A stretch of 64,000 bases of DNA from Odiellus spinosus (Eukaryota; Arthropoda; Arachnida; Opiliones; Phalangiidae), in the NCBI GenBank assembly GCA_963920705.1, contig OY987239.1, positions 8,957,504 to 9,021,503 on the forward strand, given 5' to 3'. Of the stretch, positions 12,200 through 23,479 are shown in pieces. The notes under the pieces are model-generated. The model saw nothing but the letters and a program-made list of their open reading frames with translations, made no database searches and had not been told where the DNA came from. Within the stretch, counting starts at the first letter, position 1. Each line of letters starts with the position of its first letter. Both the position numbers and the translations under genes were made by a program.

Positions 12200-12700
12200 G
12201 GTGTGTTACGTTAAATTTAGAACAATAATGCTTATAACCATTAAAATATAATATTAATGACAGCGCAAACATTAAATAATTTCAACGACTGGCGCCAAGG
12301 TAACATTATACGCGTGTTTTAAACGTTAAATTTAGAACATTAACTATTCTATAATACTTCTAACCATTAAAATATAATATCAATGCCAGCACAAACATTA
12401 AATATTTTCAAGATAAAAGTTCGTGTATCAGAAAAAAAAGTTCTGTTTTGAAACAAAATATGAAAACTTCGCCAATATAGGCATAGTGCTTCAAAAGTGT
12501 CCCATGTTTAAACTAAAATACCATTATAAATGTAATAAAGACTATGCATAGGTTCATATTTTAAACACTGATCAAACTTCAGCCTCGACATAAACTTTAT
12601 ATTTGGTTTTAGAACATTAATGATTATAACCATTAAAATATAATATTAATGGCAGCGCAATCATTAAATATTTTCAACGACTTTGACAAATGTTCGTAAT
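12200..12700. repeat. Degenerate tandem repeat
   Basis: Three copies of a block around ACCATTAAAATATAATAT and CAAACATTAAATATTTTC, spaced unevenly. No gene is seen. Confidence 0.7.
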
Positions 12701-12888
12701 ATTCGGATATATTTACAATGTAATTACATGGCCGTGTATCAGAAAAAAAGCTCTATTTAGAAACAAAGTATTAAATTTGAACTCTTGCTAACTTCGCAAA
12801 TGTGGTTTTCTACATTTTCCCGTGTTAAAACTAAACAAGAGTAAAAACGAATTTTCATGGTGAATAGTGTAGCTGTTTAAGTAACATA

Positions 12889-13415
12889 ATTATACAAAAA
12901 AGAGGTTGCTTCGCACCCTTAAAAAAGCTCTTTATCTAACTCGAATCAAACCCGTGAAGGGACACAAATTAATTGTTAGAGAAAGAGCAATGTCAGATCT
13001 TTAAAATTATAGTTAGTAGATTTAGTCTACTACTCCAAAGATTTTATTATTATTATATATTTCCCAAAAAACGGATAAAGACGACCTAGGACTAATGATA
13101 AATATATATAATGATAAATATACATTAAAGGAACTCCATCTTTAGCTAATTTTATTAGTGATACTGATAGAATTTAAAATTAACATCAATGGGAGAGGAA
13201 GGTTAACTAGGTCGTCTTTATCCGTTTTTTGGAAAATACATAATAATAATAAAATCTTTGAAGTAGTGTACTAAATCTACTAACTATAATTTTAAAGATA
13301 TGAAATTGCTCTTTCTCTAACAATTTATTTGTGTCCCTTCACGGGTTTGATTCGAGTTAGATAAAGAGCTTTTTTAAGGGTGCGAAGCAACCTCTTTTTT
13401 GTATAATTTCTGTCC
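12889..13415. mobile_element. M3, large foldback element
   Basis: The inverted arms of about 200 bp begin with TTATACAAAAAAGAGGTTGC and contain GAAGCAACCTC and AACGGATAAAGACGAC. The loop of about 115 bp is AT-rich. Single arms occur at 17,190-17,275 and 29,400-29,495. Confidence 0.85.
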
Positions 13416-13559
13416 TTTTTTCACCAAAAATATACACCTTTTCCACATTTCACTATTTTGCTTTATAGGTTTATTGAACCTTAATTCTTACTAATGCTGA
13501 ATAAAAATTAAAGCGTTTAATTGAGGCTTCAGTCTATTCGTAATTGAGACCCTGGTATA

Positions 13560-13990
13560 AATCTTGAAAGACAGAGATTAACTAACCTAACCTTACCTAA
13601 GTTGTAAAAGAGGGATAGGCTAGTTCAATTGATTAACTAACCTAAACTAATCTTACCTAAAATACTACAAGTGGAACCGGTTAGCCCGAGTTATAGGGAT
13701 TACCTAGTTGGAGGGATGGGCCAGGGTTTAATTAACCTAATTTAACCTTAAAGATTACATGATGGAATGGGTAACCCGAGGGATTAACTAGTTGGAACGA
13801 TGGGCTAATTCGAGGAATTAACTAACCTAACCTAGCCTTACCTAAAATATTACAAATAGCCCGAGCTAAGGATTAACTAGTTGGGCGGATTGGTGTCCTC
13901 CCAATGGACCGACAATTCCATTCGATAGACTCGAATACCGCCAAACAGATAAAAGAAACTATGTATTGTTGGGTTAGGTTAGGTGCGTAT
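13560..13990. repeat. AACCTAACCT-rich degenerate repeat
   Basis: Repeated blocks around GATTAACTAACCTAACCT and GGATTAACTAGTTGG. TTAGG-like motifs resemble the arthropod telomere repeat, but the arrays are too short and diverged to be a telomere. Confidence 0.7.
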
Positions 13991-14214
13991 ATATATATAG
14001 GGCGAGAAGAGATATATTATTTAAGTTAAAAAAATCAAATGATAAGGAAATCATGCCAACTTTTTAATTACGGTGAATTAGGTTGAATATAATGGGATAC
14101 TCAGGATATAATAAAATAGTCAAAATTTGAGGGCTAAAGAGGGCTACCCTAGTAGAAGAACCCAGTGAATGGTATTTTCAGCTAACGATAAAAAATGCCA
14201 TTAAAAAAAGCTTA

Positions 14215-14740
14215 TCTACTGTTTAATAAATAAAATTTTTGTTTATCAATTTAGAACCAGTTAATAAAGCTCGGCTAGGTTTGTTTTAACCTTTTCGTAA
14301 CCCATTCAGCCACCTTTCTATCAATAACTTCATATACCTTGTCAATCTTTCATTATTGAAATTTGTTTAACCAAGAGAAGCCCTCGTACTCAATAAACTA
14401 TACTTTCTCTCTATTAACTCGAATTCAATAGTTATTCCTTATCATTCTACTGTTTAAGAAATAAAATTTTTGTTTACCATTATGAAGCAATTAATAAAGC
14501 TCCGCTAAGCTTAAGATTTCACCCTTTTGTAGATCATTCTGGCACCTTTCTCTCTATTAACTCGAATTCAATGGATATTCCTTATCACTCTACTGTTTAA
14601 GAAATAAAATTTTTGTTTATCATGTTGAAGTAATTAATAAAGCTCAGCTTAGCTTATGTTTTCACCCTTTTGTAACACATTCAGGCACCTTACTTTCTAT
14701 TACTTCATATACTTTTTCAATATTTCATTATTGAAATCTG
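14215..14740. repeat. About 140-bp tandem repeat, three copies
   Basis: Copies begin at about 14,215, 14,447 and 14,588 with ACTGTTTAAGAAATAAAATT, and each includes CACCCTTTTGTA. No gene is seen. Confidence 0.75.
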
Positions 14741-14989
14741 TGTTTACCTAGAGATACTCTTGTACCCGAACGAAGTCTTATCAATTTTTTTGTAAAGTAC
14801 CTTTGTCTGTATTAAATCGAATTCAGTGGACGGTGGGAAGAGGGAAACGACGACGATTTCAGTTATCAAGCGCCACGGGTCCATTGGAAAGTACATTACA
14901 GTTTCTGATGAAATTCGAGTTTAGATAAAGGGATAAACACTATTGTGTTTATCCCCAATAGAAAGTCGCTGACGCTGAATACCTCCAGT

Positions 14990-15209
14990 TTAATTAAAAT
15001 AATAGACAAGCAGTTCGAGTAGCAATATTGCCAGAGAGATGGAGATACCGTACAACCAAGCTTCAAATACAACAATTAATTCCTGAACTGTCATGACTCT
15101 CTCCAAATTCAAACTGGTTAATTTTTCAGGCGCCCAGCAGTCTCCGTATTTAAGATTCCAGAATCGATTAATTCGGGTGCCCTGATCGGTTTCCACATAC
15201 CTATGGCCC
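14990..15209 (-). pseudogene. IR-like last exon (TM3), probably frameshifted
   Basis: After acceptor TATTTGTACAG one frame reads GMWKPIRAPELIDSGIL and stops at TAA near 15,119. The other frame continues with LTSLNLERVMTVQELIVVFE and LYGISISLAILLLELLVYYF before TAA, which is the shape of an IR S2 end followed by TM3. The change of frame around the A-run near 15,122 suggests a frameshift. The fragment abuts an M2 element at 15,243 and lies inside the M2-bounded segment 11,120-15,558. Confidence 0.45.
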
Positions 15210-15242
15210 CTGTACAAATATACACAATTACGCTACAGATAC

Positions 15243-15558
15243 CAAGAATCCATTCAGTTTCCATAAGAATATGTGAGCATAGCTTTAGCCTCTGGTACCA
15301 TCCTCCCAAACTTTGTAACAAAAGTTCGTCCGCAATTTTCGCAACATTTGTACGCTTAGATCTTTTTTCGGTCGGCTCCATTTTTATTACCCAAAATATT
15401 ATGTCAAGATCGTTAGTGGCGCGGGTTAATAATAGATGTCAGGAGCGATTTTCTTGAAAAATTGATTCGAAGCGGACGAACTTTTGTTACAAAGTTTGGG
15501 AGGATGGTTTTTGAATCGCGGCCCTCCCATATTCTTATGGAACCTGAATGGATTCTTG
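15243..15558 (+). mobile_element. M2 element copy 3 (right boundary of a 4.4-kb segment)
   Basis: Full M2 in the same orientation as copy 2. The right flank GTAATAC (15,559-15,565) pairs with 11,113-11,119. An IR-like last exon lies immediately to its left. Confidence 0.9.
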
Positions 15559-15726
15559 GTAATACCAATATACAAATGCACCATTTGAAATCCAATGAAA
15601 TTATTGCGTATACGTTTATTAATGTAGGTTAAGGGGGTCATCCATACATGATTCATTTCGTAACTCTTAAACGGAACCTCGTATGACAAAACGTCATAGA
15701 ACATTTTCGTCTTAAAATGACCCATA
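15559..15726. repeat. Dispersed repeat, right half
   Basis: Matches 27,244-27,412 (AATACCAATATACAAATGCA, ATTATTGCGTATACG). Together with 10,670-11,119 it reconstitutes the unit seen intact at 26.9-27.4 kb. Confidence 0.8.
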
Positions 15727-16014
15727 GAAGTTGTTCACTCGTGACTTCGATAGACCAATTACGGATACTTCCCAGCACACTTAAAATATTTATTTTACGT
15801 TGGCTACATTTCAATATTATAATGGACCTATCTACACACAAAATTTACTTATATAATTTACGGTCAGAATCAATGAAGGAATCAATTACCTAAAAAATTC
15901 AGAAAACATAAAGGAGATGTCAAAACCCTCAAGAAATAGTACCAAATAATTTAATTAGTATTATTGTTCTTTCGGCACCACAAATCGACCTCCCTATTGT
16001 CACTGATCTAATCT

Positions 16015-16548
16015 AGAGCTCGGAATTCGTATAATTTTTATCAATTGGATAAAATCTATTAAATTCTGATGTATATTATCCGTTTGATTAAAAATAGACT
16101 ATTTTTCATTCGAGTTAACTTATTCGAAGATAAACTGTAAAAACACGTAATCCATATCCGTTTTTATCCAAAAATGGCCTTAGAATATTATCCGCGTTAT
16201 ATGTTCGGATAAAAAACATTCAAAATTTATTTTCATGAAAAATAACGAATAAAAAGATGATTTAAAATCTTAGTTTCGTCGTTTTATTTATATTCTTCGA
16301 ATTAAAAGTCAATTTGAAATATTTTTCTTATATTTTAGACTAATTCTGGAAACGTGAATTTTCTAATCCATCGTTATACGTTTGAAAACGAGTAATTTGC
16401 AGGTAGATAAACCGGCGAAGGCTTATCTTCGGGTAAACCTTTTAACAATTATACGAATATTCAAATTTCATTGTTTTAGTTACAAACAATTTATCAGAAA
16501 ATAAAATATCTGAACAGAAGATAATGGATCGATCCAATTCCGAGCTCT
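16015..16548 (+). mobile_element. M5 element copy 1
   Basis: This 534-bp AT-rich element has terminal repeats GAGCTCGGAATTCG / GAATTCCGAGCTC (right end slightly changed). The internal block AATGGCCTTA...ATATTATCCGCGTTATA is shared by all copies. TA flanks in other copies suggest a mariner-type source. Confidence 0.85.
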
Positions 16549-17690
16549 GGTTATGGAAACGCAACATATATTTGTAGATTCTACGCATTAATATTGTCCG
16601 AATATATAAACATTTGTACTGATTTATTTCAATTATAATTTTTCCCCAAAAAGGTCGACTTGAAAACACTGTGGTTTCTTTTTACGGGAATTTCTTCCGT
16701 CTTAAAAATCTCTCGCCAAATAAAATCACTCCGTAAAATATTTTAAATATTAATTAGAATTATTAACTGTATTATTATAATATTAAAACGTGCCTTATTT
16801 ATGTTTAGTCAATTGTAGATAATAATGAGTAAGGTTGGGTTTTCTAGAATTATACTCATAGGCATAGTTCTATATTTCGAATAATTTTATAAATTGTTGT
16901 CATAATAATAGTGAAATTGAAGGAATTCTGCCGTATTATTCCGTGGACAGCGTTTAAAAACTAACTCTTACTAATATTGAGTGCGTATGATAAAGTTATT
17001 GTAACACCTGATTTCTGGCAACCGATTTTGCAAATTTTTCTCCATTTCAAAATCTTGAGCTGTTAAATATTTTCGTTTTAATGAAACTTTGGCTGAGAAT
17101 TATAAACTTTTGAGTATACTATCTATTTAAATTATGAGACTAAAACCACTAATTACAATTAAAAAAATATTAAGTTACTCTTTCTCTAACAATTAGTTTG
17201 TCCATATCTGAGTTTGACTCGAAAGAGTCATTTTTAAGAGTGCGAAGCAACCTCTTTTTTTGTATAATTCTTTACAAAGCTTGATTTGAAAACTTGAGCA
17301 ATTAGTTACCTTTAGTTTTAATTTATTTACAATTTAATACTTAATTGGTTGCCGATTTCCGCCATATTGTGGATATATTTGAATATTTACATTTTGTCAA
17401 CTAGGAATGACACATTTTGTGTTTTGAAACAAAAACTAATGTTTCGTTTGTGCGATTTTTGAGGTTTTGTTCGACAGCGGTTTCGCTAAAATCGCCATCA
17501 AAAGGTGATTTTCAATTAGTCTTTGTCAGAATTGATCACGTGATGTGTGAAGGAAATTCCATCAGGGAAATATGTTTCGATAAACTATTAATTAGCCTGT
17601 CGAGTAATTGCCATAAATTGGCTTGACGCGTGCTGCCAACTCGAGCCCAAAATAATAGCCCATTTGTTTTGGTCTCTTATTGGAAAGGTT
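16549..17690. other. No gene seen; part of a duplicated block
   Basis: 16,905-17,400 is homologous to 29,143-29,640. The open frame at 17,417-17,626 has no recognisable motif. An M3 arm lies within. Confidence 0.5.
17190..17275. repeat. M3 single arm
   Basis: Contains the block GTGCGAAGCAACCTCTTTTT followed by TGTATAATT, without a partner arm nearby. Confidence 0.7.
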
Positions 17691-17697
17691 TGGGTTA

Positions 17698-18397
17698 TTA
17701 TGGATTTCGTTTCGGTTTTGGGTTGTTGTAAATTGCCAGGATTGTTTCGATAAATTTGACGACGATTGCCGCAGCCAGTCCGTAGCTGTAGAGTTGAAAT
17801 GGTACGGAGAGATCGGCTATTTCGTAGGCGGTGAACAATTGCGCGTCTTTATTGAATGGACTCTTTAATCGAAATTGAAATTCATCTTGTTCGAATTTAT
17901 TTCCAGTTGATCCTTCGTACAATCGTAGGGCCCTAAAAAAGTAGTCCAATTCAGTATCGAAATAACGCTTGCCTTTGTCCGGACGAGCGCGTGAGTGTAA
18001 TGGTCGGCATTTGTAATAAATTACTCTTCTTTTAACCGTTATCCATAATCGGTAATTTCGTAACGGTGGATGTATTGGTGTTCCAAATATTTGTGGATAA
18101 ATACCGACCTTTATACTCGAGTTCGTAATCGGGCGCAATAGAGCAGCGATTTGAATTATTGGACGGTTCCTGGTGATTTAATGTCGCTTACCAGTTCATG
18201 ACGGTTTCGTGTATTCGAGGATCGTACTTCGGCAGCCTTGGCTCGATATTTCCCAGCCAAACTAACTGTGCCTGAATTTCCTCATTAGCTGATTTCTTCG
18301 AGACGTAATTACTTACATCGCGTGAAAATACGAAGCTCATCAACACCATCTCCGTTTCTTTTCCGTATTCTAGATACAATTTATGGAAAAGGTTTAA
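17698..18397 (-). CDS. Ionotropic-receptor-like C-terminal exons (S2 and TM3)
   Basis: Two exons join in phase: 18,397-18,192 (acceptor TGTTTTCAG, donor AACTG|GTAAGC) and 18,169-17,698 (acceptor AATCACCAG, ending at TAA). The first reads LNLFHKLYLEYGKETEMVLM. The second ends with IADLSVPFQLYSYGLAAAIV plus VKFIETIL, about 15 residues and the stop. A single hydrophobic helix preceded by an acidic/Leu segment and followed by a short tail fits the last transmembrane segment of an ionotropic receptor. These may be the 3' exons of copy B, about 3 kb upstream on the same strand, or of a separate gene. Confidence 0.55.
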
Positions 18398-18419
18398 CTG
18401 AAAACAATTTGGCTAATTC

Positions 18420-18677
18420 CTAATCGACGGGAACCTCCGTAACAAGTAACCAACGTGGGTTGTTATTCTCCGTTACGGGTTCCCACCGACCCTTTGCATT
18501 GTTAGGAATTGTCCCATCAAATAATTTGCTCAGCGATTCGACAGGAAAAAGGCTCTTAATATCATCATCTTTTCGGCCTTGTCCAATTGGATTTCGGGCA
18601 AGGTGGTCTTGATCGCGAGATAAAAGAAATTTGGTGGTGCGAGGACAAGAGTGCTGACGTCGCGATTCACCCACCAA
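18420..18677 (-). CDS. Possible IR S2 exon upstream of 18,397
   Basis: Two overlapping frames look protein-like: one reads EYDWWVNRDVSTLVLAPPNF and the other, further 3', reads AKGRWEPVTENNNPRWLLVT. Neither is open throughout, all three frames have stops just before the exon, and only about 40 bases separate it from the next exon. It is probably a frameshifted or decayed exon. Confidence 0.3.
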   Translation of the reverse strand: MVGESRRQHSCPRTTKFLLSRDQDHLARNPIGQGRKDDDIKSLFPVESLSKLFDGTIPNNAKGRWEPVTENNNPRWLLVTEVPVD

Positions 18678-18800
18678 TCGTATTCAGTTATTGGTTACAG
18701 CCTTTGGGTTCAGCTGAAGTAATACGCCATTAAAATTAAAAATATTTTGTTTCCAATATTTCGAAATGAAAAATAAATTTTGGAACTTTTCCTTCTTTAA

Positions 18801-19233
18801 AGGGAGAATGCAACCTAATTACAAGTGATTTTTTATCGATTCCATATCGTTTAAATAGGCCTAATCCATCGATAAAAAGTTTACAATACAAATATTAAAC
18901 TAGAAATAAATTTAAAACTTACCCTGAAAATAGGCTTAGCGTGATTCGTGGAGATCCTGAATCGCGTCCGTGTAAGGTCTAGCGACCAATGAGCAAAGGC
19001 CCGTCGTTCACGCGAGATCTCCACGAGACTTACGTCGCGCGCGATTGGTCGCTAGACCTTACACGCGAGGAAATCAGGACCTCCATGAATCCCACTAAGC
19101 CTATTTTCAGGGTAAGTTTTAAATTTATTTCTAGTTTAATATTTGTTTGTAAATATTTTCAGTAGTGGATTAGGCCTATTTAAACAATAAGGAATCGATA
19201 AAAAATCACTTGTTGTTAGGTTGCATTCTCCCT
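18801..19233. mobile_element. M4 element copy 1 (TTAA-flanked)
   Basis: This 433-bp element has long inverted repeats starting AGGGAGAATGCAACCTAA and is flanked by TTAA on both sides, which suggests a piggyBac- or Kolobok-type source. The centre has a second hairpin around GCGACCAATGAGC and ATTGGTCGC. Confidence 0.9.
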
Positions 19234-19872
19234 TTAAGGAAATTTTGGAAAACTTAATTTTGTAGATTTTGGTTAAAATTCTCTCCATGAAAATATTTTT
19301 CTTCAAATTTACATAATTATTTTTAATAAAAATGGAAGTGGAATCGCCATTTTATTCCGAGCTGTCGTTTACGAGCTAAAGGTTCAACAACGCGTGCAAA
19401 TAAAGAAACGTTAAACACTCGGAAGGGGTAATTTGCTTCTATTTAAATTGCGTAAAAAGTATTATTTTCCCGTAATTGTCATTCTTCATAATGCCGATTT
19501 GTTCTTAAACTTATTAAGATATAGGTTTTGCAATTGCGAAATGAAAAATGGTACATTCGCCGAATTGTTTTTGTTCTGGATCCGCGTTTGGCTTCTCGCC
19601 CGGACCATGGAGAGAGTACGGGTTAAATCCTCTAAGTTGATATTTACGACATCTTTCGTCGTCTAATCGCTCGAACTAACGGGAATATTCTTTTTCCCAG
19701 TTTCACTTACTATCGCTGCAATACCATTTCATTTCAGCATCCTGAAAAGTATGAACACCAATTAAACTCGTGGCACCAAAGACTCGGTAGAACTGTCCAA
19801 GGCCCCAATGGATAATTTTGTCTTATCTCTATCTATATCGAAAGTCTACCACTTTATTTCATAATAGTAAAC

Positions 19873-20492
19873 CAAGCCCCGTAGCTTAATACTATCAGCA
19901 AAGGCCAAGTGTAAGTGTACCGGCAGATTCTTATTCGAGACACTCTAGCGTCCGGAGTCATCGTGTAAATAGTGGACGGAGGAAGATCCACTCTACGGAG
20001 ATTAACTCCGGAGTTGGTTGGTCCCTCTTGACTGCAAATATCGAGCTGAACAGTCCAAATTACTCGAGCCAGACAGGGATGATGACTTTTTTGTCTAATT
20101 TTAAGTAATGACAGAAGCCGATGAAACCCTCCTTTGAAGTCTATTACTCCCGGGTCTTGTCTACCCCTCTCTGTATGGGTTATTCTCGAAAGGCGCGATT
20201 CGTACGCCTCCGAACGGTAGATGTTTTCGGAGCGGGAGCTCTTCGAGCGAATATCTCTAGCAGCCTTGGAGTTCGTCCAAAAAACGTCGTCGTTTGTGGA
20301 GAGAGAGAATTTCCAATTTTCCGTAGACAGGGGGATGAAGTAGGACCCCTTCTAACTCGTAAAATTGGGAATTTTACCCATACAGAGAGGAGCGCTATAT
20401 GGAACATTGGAGTAGTAGACTTCAAAGGAGGGTTTCATCGGCTTCTGGTAATGAGTTATGACTTAAAACTGGTCCTTTGTTGAAAGGTACGG
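19873..20492. mobile_element. M12 repeat with nested M1
   Basis: Outer inverted ends read AGCCCCGTAGCTTA and TACGGGGCT. The interior includes the M1 copy at 20,112-20,447. Related to 50,930-51,452. Confidence 0.75.
20112..20447 (+). mobile_element. M1 element copy 4
   Basis: Full-length M1, flanked by 7-bp GTAATGA. It is nested inside an M12 repeat whose uninterrupted counterpart is at about 51.06 kb. Confidence 0.93.
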
Positions 20493-20580
20493 GGCTATGG
20501 TTTTTCGATAACCGCTTATAGCCGCGTGGACAGTGAAATTGAAAAGAGAATGAACGGCTTAATCGCGAGTATCGTGACAT

Positions 20581-20875
20581 AGACTAAGAAAGGATTTCAC
20601 CCTGGACACGTGACGTACTCCCTATACGTCATTAATAACTGTTATTGCCGATAGAGGCGGTACTACTACGTTTCGGTGGTGCGCTCTTCCTTCCCACCAT
20701 CTCTACCTCTAACGCGCCTGCGAAGCTACGATAATTGGCTCGATGACCGCTAGAGGCGCGTGCGAACTGCCCCACCAAGATCCCTAACAATTTTAAAAAT
20801 CTGGCAAACTACGGTAGAAGGCAGAGATAGCTCCACGTCGTGTGTCCAGGGTGAAACCCTTTCTTAGTCCATGAT
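20581..20875. mobile_element. Inverted-repeat element next to IR copy B
   Basis: Ends GACTAAGAAAGGATTTCACC and their near-complement CCCTTTCTTAGTC, about 295 bp. The left edge of the window (1-102) matches its right half, so the element predates or accompanied the IR duplication. Confidence 0.75.
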
Positions 20876-20901
20876 CTTGACGAGTAATGATAACCTCTAA
20901 G

Positions 20902-20995
20902 CCGAAATGTTTTGTTAACATTTTATAAACGTCATAAATGTCAATCGCGTCTCGAAATCTTTTCTAAAAATCGTAATGACGCCCCACTGTCCACC
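20902..20995 (-). pseudogene. Segment after TM2, IR copy B, with TAG and 39-base deletion
   Basis: This is homologous to 259-146. Relative to copy A it lacks 39 bases (in frame) and has TAG where copy A has a Leu codon. In the phase-0 frame copy B is open for about 25 codons while copy A stops early. No single frame is therefore open in both copies. Confidence 0.3.
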
Positions 20996-21115
20996 CTGGA
21001 TAATTGATATATAATCAATTATTGCATATTTTTCGGCTAAAATCCTTTCTTTATCCAGAATTTAAAAGTTATCATAACGCCGACATCCAAGTTGAGTAGA
21101 CCACTTTCTTCCTAC

Positions 21116-22339
21116 CTCTTCCTCCAATTTGTACTCGAGCGCGTTCAAGTCTTGTTCAGTTTCGACGACTGCGTATACTTTGATGGATAGTTTTCCTTTA
21201 AAGACCGCGTTAACTTCGTTGCAAAAAATGGTGATGCCCAATAACCAGAAAGATAGGACGAGACGAATCGACAATGCTCCAGAATCCGAGGGGAAGGCTG
21301 AAACGAGAAGAAAGATCAGGCTCCATCCGCGAGATATTGACATAATATGTCCCCAACTATTCATTTGCCAAATGCCTAAAGAATAAAAGCCCATCTTTGC
21401 TTAACGCGGAATTAATTTGAACATGGATAAACAGCAGGCAGAAAAAAGTTATTTAGACCAAACGTAACTAAGCGGTTTCATTTGGTAAACCAAATTTAGG
21501 TCCTATGTTTTCCTGGTCGAATTGAATGTAGAAACAACTTGAACCTATCTTTGTAGAAAAGTTCTGGAATTTCCCAGGCTAGTCTTCGAGCTGAATTTAC
21601 AATAGCTACGGTCACACTAGCATTTCTTAATCAGTTTGAAACGGTAAAATCTAACCGATATTCATATCGGCAGGAATCGTTTTAAGCGTCACGCGTTCAC
21701 ACTTTATCTTTATAAATCGACATCTCGTAGCTTCATCTATCGGTTGTTGAAACCGATCCATGTTTTGCGAAAACGCGATTGCCTTACGCTCGTAGAAGAA
21801 TGAAGCGACGAAGTCCCAGAGAATTGTCGAAAACCCTGTGGTACTCGGGAACCAGCGTCGGAGACATCTCGTCGATAAGTGAACCGTGGCGGCGGACAGA
21901 AACATCAACAGTAAGAAACACAAGGCGGACTACGGGATGGATCAGAAAAGAAGAATGCCATTACAATTTTGGGATAAAATCTATAAGCACGAATGAAGCT
22001 ATATTTGGGCGGAGGGAAGAAAAACCAGGTGACTTCTATGAAAGAATTGAGATTCGAACTCCCACATCTAATTGGAAACCACGAAGTTTGATTAATTCTA
22101 AACGTTAATTCGGGTTACCTGAATGTCAATTTGAACGACAGAACCGGAATGTTTCCAAACCAGTGGTGGATCCGTAGTGAAATAATACGATGGTCGCCAC
22201 TCGTGAATCGGCGTCAATGGGGTAAAGTTCAAACCCATTTTTTGAGCTTGATATTTAGAGATCCAAGTTATTTTTTTAAAGCTATATGTATTCAATTCAT
22301 AGCCGCCCAACGCCTTGAAAAAGAAATTTGTAATGGTTA
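21116..22339 (-). CDS. Ionotropic-receptor-like gene, copy B, central exons
   Basis: Exon 22,339-22,119 reads KALGGYELNTYSFKK and ends SGSVVQIDIQ|GTAACC. Exon 21,929-21,788 carries TM1 (ALCFLLLMFLSAATVHL) and the pore-like segment. Exon 21,297-21,116 carries TM2 (LSIRLVLSFWLLGITIFCNE), then KVYAVVETEQDLNALEY. Phases agree throughout. The next conserved segment (20,995-20,902) has an in-frame TAG in the frame that is open in copy A and a 39-base deletion, so this copy may be a pseudogene. Confidence 0.58.
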
Positions 22340-22709
22340 CTGAGCTCTATTGTTTTTTCACCTTAATCGATTAATCGAAATTTACCTGGGTTTCTTCCAA
22401 GTATGTTGTCGTGACTCTGAATAGAAATGTAGATATTTAGTGGCAATATCGGAGTTATAACGAAGTACACTCTGATATCCGAATGAACTCTACTTTCTCT
22501 AATTCGCCTAACTAGGGGATTACGGGTTAACTCTCGTTTAGGCTTCGATCGTAAAATTACTCTGGTTTCCGAGTCCATTCGAAGTAAGCGTTTCGTGCTA
22601 CGAATTCAAATCAGTGGCCATTAAAAATACAGACCTAAAATGCGAGGCCATCTTCTCGTACAGCGCATCCCGTCTGCTTTCCTTCGCACCCTGTATATAG
22701 GTATATAGA

Positions 22710-23046
22710 CAGAAGCCGATGAAACTCTCCTTTGAAGTCTATTACTCCCGGGTCTTGTCTACCCCTCTCTGTATGGGTTAGTTTCAAAAAGCGCGATTCG
22801 TACGCCTCCTAACGGTAGATATTTTCGGAGCGGGAGTTCGTGGAACGAATATCTCTAGCAACCTTGGAGTTCGTCAAAAAACGTCGTCGTTTGTGGAGAG
22901 AGAGAATTTCCAATTTTCCGTAGACAGGGGGGATGAAGTAGGACCCCTTCTAACTCGTAAAATTGTGAATTTTACCCATACAGAGAGGAGCGCTATATGG
23001 AACACTAGAGTAGTAGACTTCAAAGGAGGGTTTTCATCGGCTTCTG
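22710..23046 (+). mobile_element. M1 element copy 5
   Basis: Full-length M1. No exact 7-bp duplication is seen, so the flanks may have rearranged. Confidence 0.9.
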
Positions 23047-23479
23047 CTAATACTATAGGCATCTCCTTACGAACAAAAAATGGGGGCGGGGGTACTGATT
23101 TAAAAAATATCGTTAGATGTCGCTTTCTCGAGGATAAAAAGGTGGGAAATTCAAATTTAGGCGGAAAATTCATTAGGTTAATAACCGAGAATACGCGTTT
23201 GTAAATTTAAAGAAAGGTCTGTATATTATCACCTAGATGCCGCTAGAGTAAATTCAAATCCAAGTTTAGGATATAAATCTTTAAAAAACCTTTTCTTATT
23301 GTATTTGTACTTCAAAAATTATTATAAAATTCAGGGGAGCATATTTTTACATAAGGAAAAAAACGTGTCCACCACCATTCCATTCGTATATAACCGATTA
23401 AGGCCATCTACGAATTTTGGATAATATACCGGCGAACCAATTTCGAGTAATCAAGGGACGTGACGATAATTAAGTATCT

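Noticed and set aside
13560..13990. TTAGG-like runs as a possible telomere
   Set aside because: Short, interrupted and in mixed orientation; similar short runs occur at 10.9, 26.96 and 33.4 kb within dispersed repeats.
20180..20425. Open frames of 60-125 codons inside M1 and M2 copies (FVERENFQFSVDRG, LLLQSLGGW types)
   Set aside because: The same frames appear in every copy on both strands as a by-product of inverted repeats; no catalytic motif or start context supports coding.
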